Origin: an uncultured bacterium
Lineage (GTDB): Bacteria; Planctomycetota; JAJSAM01; JAJVHW01
Reading direction: 5' to 3'
Assembly (NCBI GenBank): GCA_937996235.1
Contig: CALKVK010000009.1
Span: 496,001 to 560,000 of the forward strand
Length of the DNA stretch: 64,000 bases
The notes under the pieces: model-generated
Told to the model about the DNA's origin: nothing
Databases searched by the model: none
Seen by the model: only the letters and a program-made list of their open reading frames with translations
Part shown: one piece after another, positions 41,825-50,309 of the stretch
Layout of the letters: each line of letters opens with the position of its first letter
Position numbering within the stretch: position 1 is the stretch's first letter
Program-made: the position numbers and the translations under genes

Positions 41825-42702
41825 GCGAGGACGCCGCCTGCGCGGAGCCAGCCCAGCACGGCGTCCTCGACGCTGCCGGCCGCGGCGACGGGCGCATACG
41901 TCGCGCGGTGACGCGCGGCGAACTCGCGCCAGCCCTGCTCGCGTCCCGCGGCGTCGCGGGCGAGCCGCGCCGCGGCGTCCGCGGGCACCGGCACGCGCTC
42001 GCCCGTCTCGGCGTCCACGAGCACGTACGGACCGTCCGTCGGCAGCTCGCGGTCCCCGGCCGCGACGACGTGCAGCACGTGGACGTCGTCCCCGCGCGCC
42101 GCATGGGCCGCGAGCGCCGCGCGTCCGTCGCGCGCGGCGATCAGATCCGAGACCACGACGAGCACGCGCGCCCCGCGCGCCGCGACCGGGATGCGCGCGA
42201 GCGAGCCGTCCAGATCGGTCGTGCCCGCGAACGCGACGGCCGAGAGGAAGCGCGCGAGGTCGGGCAGGCGCGGGGTCGCCGACACGGTCGCGGACAGCTC
42301 GACGTCGCCTGCGCGGAGCGCGGCGACGCGCGCGCGGCTGCCCGCGGCGACCGCCAGGTACGCGAGCGCGTAGCCCAGCCGCAGCGCGGCGCGGGCCTTG
42401 CCGTGCAGCGCCATGGACGCGCTCGCGTCCACGCACACGAGCACGGCCAGGTCCTCCTCGCGCTCGAACTCCTTGACGTAGAAGCGCCCGGTGCGCGCGT
42501 ACGCCGCCCAGTCCACGTGGCGCGGGTCGTCGCCCGGCGCGTACGGCCGATGGTCCGCGAACTCGACACGGCCGCCGCGGCGCTCGCGCCGGACGGTCCC
42601 GGCCCCCACGGCGGCCCGTTCGCGCCGCAGCCGGAACGCGAGCCTCTCGAGCGCGCGCAGGAACGCGGCGTCGAACACGCCGAGAGCCGCGGAGTCGCTC
42701 AC
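41821..42702 (-). CDS. DUF58-domain protein
   Basis: This 293-residue protein starts at a GTG overlapping the upstream stop. It has the DUF58 signature RRERRGGRVEFADHRPYAPGD-like segment, a HVDWAAYARTGRFYVKEFERE block and a vWA-related VCVDASASM (about 88-96) with the DxSxS pattern. DUF58 proteins are cytoplasmic partners of MoxR ATPases. The gene is followed by the BatA-like protein, so this is one half of a MoxR cluster; the ATPase is on the other strand at 35.1-36.1 kb. The DxSxS motif suggests it can bind a divalent metal. Confidence 0.88.
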   Translation of the reverse strand: MSDSAALGVFDAAFLRALERLAFRLRRERAAVGAGTVRRERRGGRVEFADHRPYAPGDDPRHVDWAAYARTGRFYVKEFEREEDLAVLVCVDASASMALHGKARAALRLGYALAYLAVAAGSRARVAALRAGDVELSATVSATPRLPDLARFLSAVAFAGTTDLDGSLARIPVAARGARVLVVVSDLIAARDGRAALAAHAARGDDVHVLHVVAAGDRELPTDGPYVLVDAETGERVPVPADAAARLARDAAGREQGWREFAARHRATYAPVAAAGSVEDAVLGWLRAGGVLA

Positions 42703-43667
42703 GGTCGCACCAGCAGCACGAACTCGACCGCGCGGCGGGCGAGCGGCCCGCCGGTGTGCGGGAGCTCCACGCGCACGTTGCCGCGCAGCGGGCGCCCGTC
42801 GTCGCGGCGGTACTGCGTCTCCGCCTCGACCGTCACGTCGCCGAGGCGCACCGCGCCGAGCTCGGGCGGCGGCTCCACGCGACTGGGCTCGAGCGGCGTC
42901 GCCGCGGCGTCGGCCGTCCCCCGCAGGCGCACCGTGGGCGAGCCCTCGGACGCGAACCCCGCCTCGCCCCGCAGCGCCACGCGCACGAGCCCGACGCCGT
43001 CCACCGCGACGTCCGCCGTGCGCTCGACGACGCCACGCCCGCGCAGCGCGTCGGCCTCCGCGGGACCGAGGCCGGCGGCCCGGAGCGCACGCGTCGTCGC
43101 CGCGTCGTCGAACCACGCCTCCAGTCCGCCGGCGGCCTCGTCGAGGGCGCCGCGCGCCCGCACGTCCGCCGTGCTGCGGACGCGGTCGCGCGCCGCGCGC
43201 AGCGCCGCGGCGAGCCCGCGTACCGACGCCAGCTCCTCGAACCCCTCCGGCCGCTCGGGGTCCGGCCGGAAGGTCAGTTCCACCGGCGCGCCGCGACAGC
43301 CCTCGAGGAGCGCGGTGCGCGCGAGGTCCAGCGCGGACGCGGTCGCGGAGTGCGGGGGAGGCGCCGACGTCCCCGCGTGCGTCACGGCGCCGTCGGCGTC
43401 GGCGTACGAGACGTCCGCGGTCTCGACGACCGCCGCGACGACCACGTCCGCACCGTCGCCGGCCGGCCGCGGCGCCCCCGCGACGACGAGGTGCAGTTCC
43501 TTGTTCGGCGCGACGCCCCGGAACGAGAGCACGTCGCGCAGGACCAGATCGAGCCGCACCTCGCGCGCCGTGGCGAGTCGCGTGCCGGTCGCGCCGCCGG
43601 GACAGGCCGCGAGCAGCGGCGCGAACGCGACCGCGCACGCCGCACGCACGAGCCCGCCGCGTCTCAC
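42699..43667 (-). CDS. Lipoprotein of the DUF58 operon
   Basis: This 322-residue protein begins at a GTG (43667) overlapping the nadK stop, with GAGGGCGG upstream. The signal ends in a lipobox with AAC (Cys22 in LLAACPGG). The mature part has a beta-sheet-rich character with several repeats and no motif I know. It precedes DUF58 and the BatA-like gene in the same operon, and overlaps both, so it may be an outer partner of that complex. Confidence 0.62.
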   Translation of the reverse strand: MRRGGLVRAACAVAFAPLLAACPGGATGTRLATAREVRLDLVLRDVLSFRGVAPNKELHLVVAGAPRPAGDGADVVVAAVVETADVSYADADGAVTHAGTSAPPPHSATASALDLARTALLEGCRGAPVELTFRPDPERPEGFEELASVRGLAAALRAARDRVRSTADVRARGALDEAAGGLEAWFDDAATTRALRAAGLGPAEADALRGRGVVERTADVAVDGVGLVRVALRGEAGFASEGSPTVRLRGTADAAATPLEPSRVEPPPELGAVRLGDVTVEAETQYRRDDGRPLRGNVRVELPHTGGPLARRAVEFVLLVRP

Positions 43668-44515
43668 CCGCCCTCGTAGGGCGGCTGCCCGGCCCACTGC
43701 AGGCGCGTCCGCAGCACCTCGAAGAAGCTGCGGTCGGCGGGCATGGCGAGGTGCACCGGGTGGGCGCAGCGCTTTACGACGACCTCGTCGCCGAGCTCGA
43801 GGTCGAACATCACCTGCCCGTCCACGGCGAGCCCGGGGCGGCGCGAGCCGCCGCCGACACGCAGGCGCACGGTCTGGTCGGGTCCGAGCACGAGCGGTCG
43901 GTTCGAGACGCTGTGCGGGCATATCGGCGAGACAACGAGCGCCTCGACGGCGGGTTCGACGATGGGTCCTCCGGCGGCCAGGCTGTGGGCCGTGCTGCCG
44001 GTCGGGGTCGCGACGATGACGCCGTCTCCCCGGTAGGTGGTGGCGAGCTCGTCGTCCACGAGGAAGTCCACGGCCAGGGAGCGCGCGTCCCAGCGCTCGA
44101 TCACCGCGTCGTTGAGCCCGCGGACGGGGCCTTCGACGCCGCCGCGCGCGCGGTGCAGCGTCGCCTCGAGCGTCATGCGGCGCGAGACGCGGTAGCGCCG
44201 AGCGGCGACGACGTCCTCGGCCACGCGCTCGAGCTCGCGGGCGCGGAGCGCGGCGAGGAACCCGAGTTTGCCGAAGTTGACGCCCACGACCGGCGTCGCG
44301 CTCGGCCCCAGCCGCCGCGTCGCGGCGAGGATCGCGCCGTCCCCGCCGAGAACCACGATCAGGTCGGCCTGCACGTCGCCGAGGTCCGCGGCGCCGAAGG
44401 CGTCGACGCCGACGAGCTCCGCGCGCCCCTGGAGCAGGTTCTGGAGACGCTTCAGCGCCCGGGCGACGCGCGGGCGGCTCTCGTCCCCGACCAGGTACAC
44501 GCGCGGTGCGCTCAC
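43664..44515 (-). CDS. nadK: NAD kinase
   Basis: NAD kinase makes NADP from NAD and ATP. The 283-residue protein has the GGDG motif (57-60) in IVVLGGDGAILAA, the NFGKLGFLA segment, the NDAVIERWD region and the TPTGSTAHSLAAGGPIV block, all diagnostic. The length is normal. The GTG start overlaps the prenyl-transferase stop (GTGA), and the next gene is an operon lipoprotein. Its pairing with polyprenyl diphosphate synthase is seen in several bacteria. Confidence 0.95.
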   Translation of the reverse strand: MSAPRVYLVGDESRPRVARALKRLQNLLQGRAELVGVDAFGAADLGDVQADLIVVLGGDGAILAATRRLGPSATPVVGVNFGKLGFLAALRARELERVAEDVVAARRYRVSRRMTLEATLHRARGGVEGPVRGLNDAVIERWDARSLAVDFLVDDELATTYRGDGVIVATPTGSTAHSLAAGGPIVEPAVEALVVSPICPHSVSNRPLVLGPDQTVRLRVGGGSRRPGLAVDGQVMFDLELGDEVVVKRCAHPVHLAMPADRSFFEVLRTRLQWAGQPPYEGG

Positions 44516-45411
44516 GAGCGGCGTCCCACGACGTACGCGCCGAGGCTGCGCAGCACGTCCTCGCCCGGCGCGGTGAGCGCAGCGGCCTCGGCGACGAGGC
44601 GCGCCGCCTCGCCGCGTGCCGCCGTCGCCCCGATGGCCGCGGGATAGGTGGCCTTGCCCTGCGCGCGGTCCTTCCCGGGCGTCTTCCCCAGGACCGCGGC
44701 GGCGCCCTCCTCGTCGAGGACGTCGTCCACGATCTGGAACGCGAGGCCGAGCCGGCTCCCCACGGCGGACAGCCGCTCGACGGTCGCTTCGGACCCGCCC
44801 ACCGCGAGCGCGCCGAGCCGCAGGGAGGTCGTCAGGAGTGCCGCGGTCTTGCGCTCGTGGATGGCGCGGACCGCCGCCACGTCCGGACCCGCCGTGCGCG
44901 CGGCGTCCTGCGACTCGAGGTCCGCGACCTGCCCGCCCACCATGCCGAACGTGCCCGCCGCCGCGCAGAGCTCCACCACGAGCCGCGCGACGCGCGCCGG
45001 ATCGGGCGCCGTCCGCGCGAGCACCTCGAACGCGAACGTGTTGAGCGCGTCGCCCGCGAGGATCGCCACGGCCTCGCCGAACTTGCGGTGGCAGGACGGC
45101 CGGCCGCGGCGGAAGTCGTCGTCGTCCATCGCGGGCAGGTCGTCGTGGATCAGGCTGTAGGTGTGGACCAGCTCGACCGCGCACGCGATGCCGAGCACCG
45201 ACGCCTCGTCGCCGCCGGCGGCCCGTGCGCCGAGCAGCACGAGCGCGGGACGCAGCCGCTTGCCGCCGGCGAAGACGCTGTAGCGCATCGCCTCGTGCAC
45301 GCTCCGCGGCGCGAGAGCCGGGTCGGGGAGCAGCTCGTCGAGACGCGCGTCGACGCGCGGACCCCACGCGGCGACGTACTCGCGGATCGGCCGCGTCGGG
45401 TCGTCGGTCAC
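44512..45411 (-). CDS. ispA: Polyprenyl diphosphate synthase (farnesyl/geranylgeranyl type)
   Basis: This 299-residue trans-prenyltransferase condenses IPP with allylic diphosphates. The first Asp-rich motif reads DDLPAMD (90-96), preceded by GGKRLRP (49-55), and the second, DDVLD, is near residue 229. The residues just before the first motif (Tyr85, Ser86 in VHTYSLIHD) set chain length to short products such as farnesyl or geranylgeranyl diphosphate, but I cannot be precise. The start is a GTG at 45411. It heads the nadK-DUF58 run after a 65-bp gap. Confidence 0.9.
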   Translation of the reverse strand: MTDDPTRPIREYVAAWGPRVDARLDELLPDPALAPRSVHEAMRYSVFAGGKRLRPALVLLGARAAGGDEASVLGIACAVELVHTYSLIHDDLPAMDDDDFRRGRPSCHRKFGEAVAILAGDALNTFAFEVLARTAPDPARVARLVVELCAAAGTFGMVGGQVADLESQDAARTAGPDVAAVRAIHERKTAALLTTSLRLGALAVGGSEATVERLSAVGSRLGLAFQIVDDVLDEEGAAAVLGKTPGKDRAQGKATYPAAIGATAARGEAARLVAEAAALTAPGEDVLRSLGAYVVGRRS

Positions 45412-45476
45412 GCGCGGATTCTAGCAGTCCTCGTGCGCGCGCCGTGAGGACGCGCGCACGCGCCGCGCGCCGCCGC

Positions 45477-47483
45477 TCACCGGAGGTCGGGGGCGGCGTG
45501 CAGGCCGCCGCGCGTCACGTCGTAGGCCGCGCGCGCGGTCGTCAGCAGCGCCGCCCGGGCGCGCGCGGCGCGGCGCGCGTCGGGACGGGCCGGGACGAGC
45601 GCGCCGGCGGAGCCCGGGCGGAAGTACTCGAAGCCGCCGTCCGGCAGCCAGACGACGACGAGCTCGTCCTCGATCCACCCCACGTAGTCGCCGACGGTCA
45701 CCATCGCGCGCGCCGGCGCGTCCGGAGCCAGCAGGTCCGCTCCGAAGAAGCAGCCCTCGTACGCCCCGCCGAGGAGCCCCATCACGGTCGGGGCGACGTC
45801 GAGCTGCGACGCCAGCCGCGAGACGCGCGCCGGCGCGACGCGGCCCGGGGCGTAGAGCAGCAGCGGGATGCGGCAGCCCGGCAGGTCCGGGGCCACGCCG
45901 CCCCGCAGGTGCCGCCCGTGGTCCGCGACGAGCACGAACAGCGTGTCGTCGAACCACGGCTCCTCGCGCGCGGCGTCCAGGAAGCGTCCCAGGGCAGCGT
46001 CGGCGTAGCGGAACGCCGCGCGCTGTGCGGCCTCCGGGTCGTCCTCCGGCACGGGTGCCGCCCCCGGCGGGACGCGGTACGGGCGGTGGTTGGAGAGCGT
46101 CAGCACGAAACCGAGGAACGGCGCGCCGCCGGCCGCGGCTCCGCGGAACTCCTCGATGGCGCGCGCGAAGACGTCGTCGTCGCACACCCCCCACTCGGTG
46201 GAGAACGTCGGGTGCGCGAAGTCGTCGAGCGCGACCAGACGCTCGAAACCGCCGCTCGTCAGGTACGCGTCGAGGTTGTCGTACTGGCGGTCGCCGCCGC
46301 AGACCGCGACGGTGCGGTAGCCGCGGCCGCGCAGCACGTCCCCGAGGGTGAAGAGCCGGTGCCCGGGTTCGAGGCAGCAGACGGGACTCAGCCCCGGCAG
46401 CGACGGCAGCGACGACAGCGTCCCGGCCAGTCCGCGGTTCGTGCGGGTGCCGACCGCGAGCAGGTTGTCGAAGACGACTCCGTCGGCGGCGAGGGCGTCG
46501 AACCGCGGGGCGTCGTCGAACGCGCCGCCGAGCGACGCGATCCCGCGTGCCGAGAAACTCTCCATCAGCACGAGCACGACGTTCCAGCGCCGCTCCGGCC
46601 GGCCCGTGTCCACGGCACGCCACAGCGGGCTGCCGTCCGCGGGCGGCGCGACGTGGCGCGTGCCCGTGAGCCGGCGCCGCACCGACGACATCGCGCGCCG
46701 CGCGGGCACGCGCTCGATGCGCCCGCGCAGCGCGTCCTCGTCGGCCAGCTCCGCGAGGCACGCGCTCACGAAGTTGTGGGCGCCGTTCGCGGCGAGCTGC
46801 TCGACCAGATAGCCGCCGCTCGCCGACCCGCCGAGCGCGAGGTCGGGCGTCCGCCGCGCCGCCGCCCACGCGGGCCCCGTCGAGCCGAGTGCCACGAGCG
46901 CGAGCAGCACCGTGCACGCGGTCAGCGTGCGGGGGGTGCCGCCGCGGGCGTGCTCCGCCCGGCGGGCCAGGAGACCGACCGCGCGGCGCCCGGACCACCA
47001 GGAGAACGCGACCAGTCCGAGCAGCACGGGCACGAGCGCGAACTCGTGGTAGAGCACGGAGAGCAGGTGCCCCGGGCGCCGCACGTAGTCGAGCGACGTG
47101 CCGTTCAGGCGCACGTCGAACTCCTGGAAGTGGGCGAGGTCCGACGCGACGCCGACGAGGAGCAGGAACGCACAGAGACCGGTCCACCCGCCCACGAGCG
47201 CACGCACGAGCGGCCGCTCCGCCCAGTGCGCGCGCGGCAGGAACATCAGGGCCCACGCGGGGAGCAGGGGCCAGGCGAGGAACGCGACATCGCCGAGTGC
47301 GCCGAGCGCGAGCGCACCGACCAGGGAGCTCAGGGGTACGCCCGCGAGGCGCTCGTGGCACAGGACGACGAACGCGAGGCGCGTCGCGGCGAACACCACC
47401 AGTCCGGCGCCGTAGAGCCAGAGCAGCAGCGTGACCTCCGCCGGGCAGCGCATGCGTCGAGCCGCGCCGAAGGCGGCGCTCAC
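45477..47483 (-). CDS. LTA-synthase-like membrane sulfatase
   Basis: This 668-residue protein has five hydrophobic N-terminal helices (to about residue 200) and a C-terminal alkaline-phosphatase-superfamily domain (about 280-625). The metal site shows LVLMESFSARG and a candidate catalytic Thr in GTRTNRGLAGTL; the later VADHGRHL and FSTEWG segments complete the pattern seen in LtaS and related phosphoglycerol or phosphoethanolamine transferases. The extracytoplasmic linker DLAHFQEFDVRLNGTSLDYV resembles LtaS. Such enzymes add glycerol phosphate or ethanolamine phosphate to a glycolipid or glycan. Substrate unknown. It starts at GTG in an overlap with a lipoprotein gene. Confidence 0.83.
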   Translation of the reverse strand: MSAAFGAARRMRCPAEVTLLLWLYGAGLVVFAATRLAFVVLCHERLAGVPLSSLVGALALGALGDVAFLAWPLLPAWALMFLPRAHWAERPLVRALVGGWTGLCAFLLLVGVASDLAHFQEFDVRLNGTSLDYVRRPGHLLSVLYHEFALVPVLLGLVAFSWWSGRRAVGLLARRAEHARGGTPRTLTACTVLLALVALGSTGPAWAAARRTPDLALGGSASGGYLVEQLAANGAHNFVSACLAELADEDALRGRIERVPARRAMSSVRRRLTGTRHVAPPADGSPLWRAVDTGRPERRWNVVLVLMESFSARGIASLGGAFDDAPRFDALAADGVVFDNLLAVGTRTNRGLAGTLSSLPSLPGLSPVCCLEPGHRLFTLGDVLRGRGYRTVAVCGGDRQYDNLDAYLTSGGFERLVALDDFAHPTFSTEWGVCDDDVFARAIEEFRGAAAGGAPFLGFVLTLSNHRPYRVPPGAAPVPEDDPEAAQRAAFRYADAALGRFLDAAREEPWFDDTLFVLVADHGRHLRGGVAPDLPGCRIPLLLYAPGRVAPARVSRLASQLDVAPTVMGLLGGAYEGCFFGADLLAPDAPARAMVTVGDYVGWIEDELVVVWLPDGGFEYFRPGSAGALVPARPDARRAARARAALLTTARAAYDVTRGGLHAAPDLR

Positions 47484-47917
47484 TCGAGCATCCCCTCCAC
47501 CCGCGCGCGCGCCGCCCTCAGGCGGTCGCGTGCGCCGGGCACGAGCTCCTCGTAGACGTCGATGACCTCGCCCTCCTCGATCTCCGCGACGCGCGTCACG
47601 ACCCCGTCGGCGAGCTGCAGGTCGCGGCCGCGCTCCGCCATCTCCGCCTCCGCCTCGAGCGCGAGCAGCTGGTGGAGCACGCCGACCGCGTCGTGCGGGT
47701 TGCCGTGCCGGAACGCAGCGTCGCGGTTCGCCACCCGGAACCGCAAGAACGTGTTCCCGTTCGGGTCCGCGCGGAACTCCTCCCACGCCGTCTGCACGGC
47801 GGCGGGCAGGGCGGGCTCGGCAGCCTTCTCCCGGCAGGCCGCGACGAGGCAGCCGGCGAGGGCGAGACCGGCGATCCAGCGCAGCGGCGCGGGGCGGCGT
47901 GAGGGCATCGCCCGCAT
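47480..47917 (-). CDS. Small lipoprotein
   Basis: This 145-residue protein has a lipoprotein signal ending LVAAC (Cys28 if the ATG at 47917 is used; an ATG at 47908 is also possible). The mature part is helical and acidic, with NGNTFLRFRVANRDAAFRHG and a later stretch of Glu/Ala residues. Nothing recognisable. It overlaps the sulfatase gene start (GTGA) and is likely its partner or the first gene of that operon. Confidence 0.6.
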   Translation of the reverse strand: MRAMPSRRPAPLRWIAGLALAGCLVAACREKAAEPALPAAVQTAWEEFRADPNGNTFLRFRVANRDAAFRHGNPHDAVGVLHQLLALEAEAEMAERGRDLQLADGVVTRVAEIEEGEVIDVYEELVPGARDRLRAARARVEGMLE

Positions 47918-48065
47918 TCTATGCGTCCCGCCTGCGCCGGGGCGATGCAGCGCGCGCCTCGCGCGGCCGCCGGGGCGTCGGGTAGCATGTCCCGCCTCGC
48001 ACGGGACCGCGGAGGGAGGCGCCGGGAGACGCCACGGTCCTGGGCACGAGCGGAGTCACGCGGGC

Positions 48066-49574
48066 ATGCACGAGCCGTCCCCCTCGCGACCGCGGCCGGT
48101 GTCGCCGTACCTGCGCGGCGATCCCGAGCCCGAGCCGGTGACGGACGACGACATCGCGTTCCCGTCCACCGACGCCTCGGACGACGTGCCGCGCGACACC
48201 GACGACGAGCTCGACGCGGCGACGCACTCCCAGACGATCTCGTGCGAGGTGCCGCGCCCCGTGCCGCCCGGCCCGGACGCGCCCGAACTGCGCATCGAAC
48301 TCGAGCCGCGCTACGAGTGGGGTTCGCTCCCGGGCGGCACCGACCCGGCGCTCAGCGTGCTGTTGACGCTGACCCCGTCGGGTCCCGGCCTGGGCAAGCT
48401 CGCCGGCGGCCCCGCCGCCCACATCGTCCTCGCGCTCGACGTCTCCGCGAGCATGCGCGACGCGGACAAGTTCCCGGCGATGCTCGAGGCACTCGCGAAC
48501 CTGGTGGACGACCTGCGCAGCGCCCCGGGACAGGACGTGCTGCTCAGCCTGGTCGTGTTCGCCCGAGGCGCGAAGACGCTGCTCCAGGCGGTGCCCGCCG
48601 CGCAGCTCGACACGCGCACCGTGATCGAGCTCGTGCGCTCCACGCCGCTGCTCTTCGGCAACTACACCGATGCCGTCGGCGCGCTCAGCCGCGCCACGCG
48701 GCTCGCACTCGAGAGCCACCGCAGCAACCGCGCGCTGCCCGTGCGCATCTGCCTGCTGACCGACGGCCGCCCGCAGGACGTCGAGGGCGCAGCGCACAAG
48801 ATCGCCCGCATCGCGCACCTGCCGATCGACGTCGACGCGCTGGCGTTCGGCGCCGACGCCGACGTGGACGCGCTCAAGCGCATCGTCTGCGGCCGCCGCG
48901 GCGGCAGCGTCAAGCACGTGCGCGACGAGACGCTCTCCGACGCGTTCCAGCGCATGGCGGACTCCGCGCGGCGCGTCGTCGCGCGCCTCGCGCTCCTGCG
49001 CATCCAGACCGCGCGCGGCGTCGTCGGCGGCTCGGCACACCGCTTCCGCCCCGCGCGTCACGCGTTCGGCGACGACGCGTTCGTGCGCGGCCGCGTCTTC
49101 GAGCAGGACATCGGTACGCTCGAGTCCGGCCGCGCGTACTCGCTGCTCTTCCAGGTGCGTCTGCCGCAGACGCACGACGACGTCACCGAGATCGGCTCCG
49201 TCAGCCTGCGTGTCCCCGGATTCGGCGGCGCGCGCGAGTTCCGCTGCCACCTCGCCGTCCCGCGCCACCGCGGCCCGCTGCCCGCAAGCCCCGACCCCCT
49301 CGTCACCGAGGCGCGCACGATCGTCGACGCGATCGGCAACGAGGACCCGGACGTGCTGCTCGCGGCGCTGCGCGCACGCCGCAAGCTGTACCTCGCCGAG
49401 CGCCGCGACCCCTACCTGCTCGAGGTCGTGGACAAGGCCATCGTGGAGCTCCAGACCGTCGGCTCGCTCGGCTCGCTCACGAGCAACGAGCGGGCCGCGC
49501 TGACGGCGCACACCGCGAGCGCCGGCCCCGGCGGCTCCTCGCGCGCCCGCCGCCGCGAGTACTCGTTCGGGTAG
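48066..49574 (+). CDS. Von Willebrand factor A-domain protein
   Basis: This 502-residue protein has no signal peptide or membrane helix. An acidic disordered N-terminus (1-65) is followed by a beta-rich part, a vWA domain (about 118-290) with MIDAS DVSASM (125-130) and TDGRP, and a C-terminal domain (about 300-460) with a VIT-like beta pattern followed by a helical tail. Ligand-binding vWA proteins of this sort act in complex assembly or in MoxR-type systems. The upstream 150 bp has a TAGCAT box (47983-47988) as a possible -10. Confidence 0.78.
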   Translation: MHEPSPSRPRPVSPYLRGDPEPEPVTDDDIAFPSTDASDDVPRDTDDELDAATHSQTISCEVPRPVPPGPDAPELRIELEPRYEWGSLPGGTDPALSVLLTLTPSGPGLGKLAGGPAAHIVLALDVSASMRDADKFPAMLEALANLVDDLRSAPGQDVLLSLVVFARGAKTLLQAVPAAQLDTRTVIELVRSTPLLFGNYTDAVGALSRATRLALESHRSNRALPVRICLLTDGRPQDVEGAAHKIARIAHLPIDVDALAFGADADVDALKRIVCGRRGGSVKHVRDETLSDAFQRMADSARRVVARLALLRIQTARGVVGGSAHRFRPARHAFGDDAFVRGRVFEQDIGTLESGRAYSLLFQVRLPQTHDDVTEIGSVSLRVPGFGGAREFRCHLAVPRHRGPLPASPDPLVTEARTIVDAIGNEDPDVLLAALRARRKLYLAERRDPYLLEVVDKAIVELQTVGSLGSLTSNERAALTAHTASAGPGGSSRARRREYSFG

Positions 49575-49614
49575 CGACGCGACGAGGATCGCGCGCTGGA
49601 GCGCGGCGCGACGG

Positions 49615-49749
49615 TCACGCAGCGTCGCGCCGCCGACGTGCACGCAGGTTCAGGAACGTGACCAGCGCGACAAGCGCCGCTCCGCCTGCGCAGCCGGCGA
49701 GCGCGACCTGAGCGACGAAGGAGTCCGGCGCCGTCGCGTCCGTGAGCAC
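49615..49749 (-). CDS. Possible 44-residue membrane peptide
   Basis: A GTG at 49749 opens a frame ending at TGA 49615. The product has a hydrophobic stretch (about 12-33, VAQVALAGCAGGAALVALVT-like) and a Arg-rich C-terminus (RARRRRDAA), which is the look of a small single-pass membrane protein. No Shine-Dalgarno sequence is evident and the frame continues upstream into the tRNA region, so this may be chance. Confidence 0.25.
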   Translation of the reverse strand: MLTDATAPDSFVAQVALAGCAGGAALVALVTFLNLRARRRRDAA

Positions 49750-49772
49750 CCAGCCCGCGAGCGCCGCGAAAC

Positions 49773-49800
49773 TTGCCTTCGCGCAGGCGCTCCGTACTCT
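49773..49800 (+). promoter_or_regulatory. Predicted tRNA-Gln promoter
   Basis: TTGCCT (49773-49778) and TACTCT (49795-49800) are separated by 16 bp, giving a start near 49807. A 7-bp hairpin (49814-49831) lies between this start and the mature tRNA at 49843. Confidence 0.4.
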
Positions 49801-49842
49801 CGCTCGCCTGCCTCGGGGACCCCTGTCCCCGCGTTCGACGGT

Positions 49843-49916
49843 TGCCCGATCGTCTAACGGCAGGACACATGATTCTGGTTCATGTTATCTAGGTTCGAAT
49901 CCTAGTCGGGCAACCA
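49843..49916 (+). tRNA. tRNA-Gln (anticodon CUG)
   Basis: This 74-nt cloverleaf has acceptor TGCCCGA pairing with TCGGGCA, anticodon stem CATGA/TCATG with loop TTCTGGT (anticodon CTG), and T arm CTAGGTTCGAATCCTAG. The discriminator is A and CCA is encoded at 49914-49916. It is single, between the vWA gene and xseB. Confidence 0.95.
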
Positions 49917-49987
49917 CAGCTCCGCGCAGTCGCGCGGTCGATGCGCTGCTGCCGTCGCCGGCGGAGCGGGGCGCGCAGCGCGGTTCG

Positions 49988-50296
49988 TCACGTGCCCAGC
50001 GAGTCGTCGGTCGGCACGGCGCGCGGGCCGTCGACGCCCTGGCGGACGATCTCGAGGCGCGCTTCCGCGGCCGAGAGGAACGCGTGGCAGGCCTTCAGGT
50101 GGCGCATCGCGTCGGCGTAGAGGTCGATCGAGTCCTCGAGCGGGAGCTCGCCGCTCTCGAGCCGGCGGACGGCGGTCTCGACGGCGCGCAGGTGGTCCTC
50201 GAAGCGCTCGCCGGGCATGGGCGCCGCGGGCGGCGTGCGTGCGTCGTCACCGCCGGCTTCGGGCGCGTCGGACGCGGCGCTCTTGCGCGGACTCAT
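49988..50296 (-). CDS. xseB: Exodeoxyribonuclease VII small subunit
   Basis: The 102-residue protein has the small-subunit helix pair with RFEDHLRAVETAVRRLESGELPLEDSI near the middle. The ATG at 50296 has a GGAGAGAG ribosome site. The N-terminal 25 residues are a Ser/Ala/Pro extension. The gene follows xseA by 13 bp, so the two subunits of the single-strand exonuclease are made together. Several XseB molecules bind each XseA. Confidence 0.93.
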   Translation of the reverse strand: MSPRKSAASDAPEAGGDDARTPPAAPMPGERFEDHLRAVETAVRRLESGELPLEDSIDLYADAMRHLKACHAFLSAAEARLEIVRQGVDGPRAVPTDDSLGT

Positions 50297-50309
50297 GTTC
50301 TCTCTCCTG

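Noticed and set aside
49814..49831. Hairpin before tRNA-Gln as a terminator
   Set aside because: It lies between the likely promoter and the tRNA, has only 7 bp and no T tract, so it is more likely part of the tRNA precursor leader.
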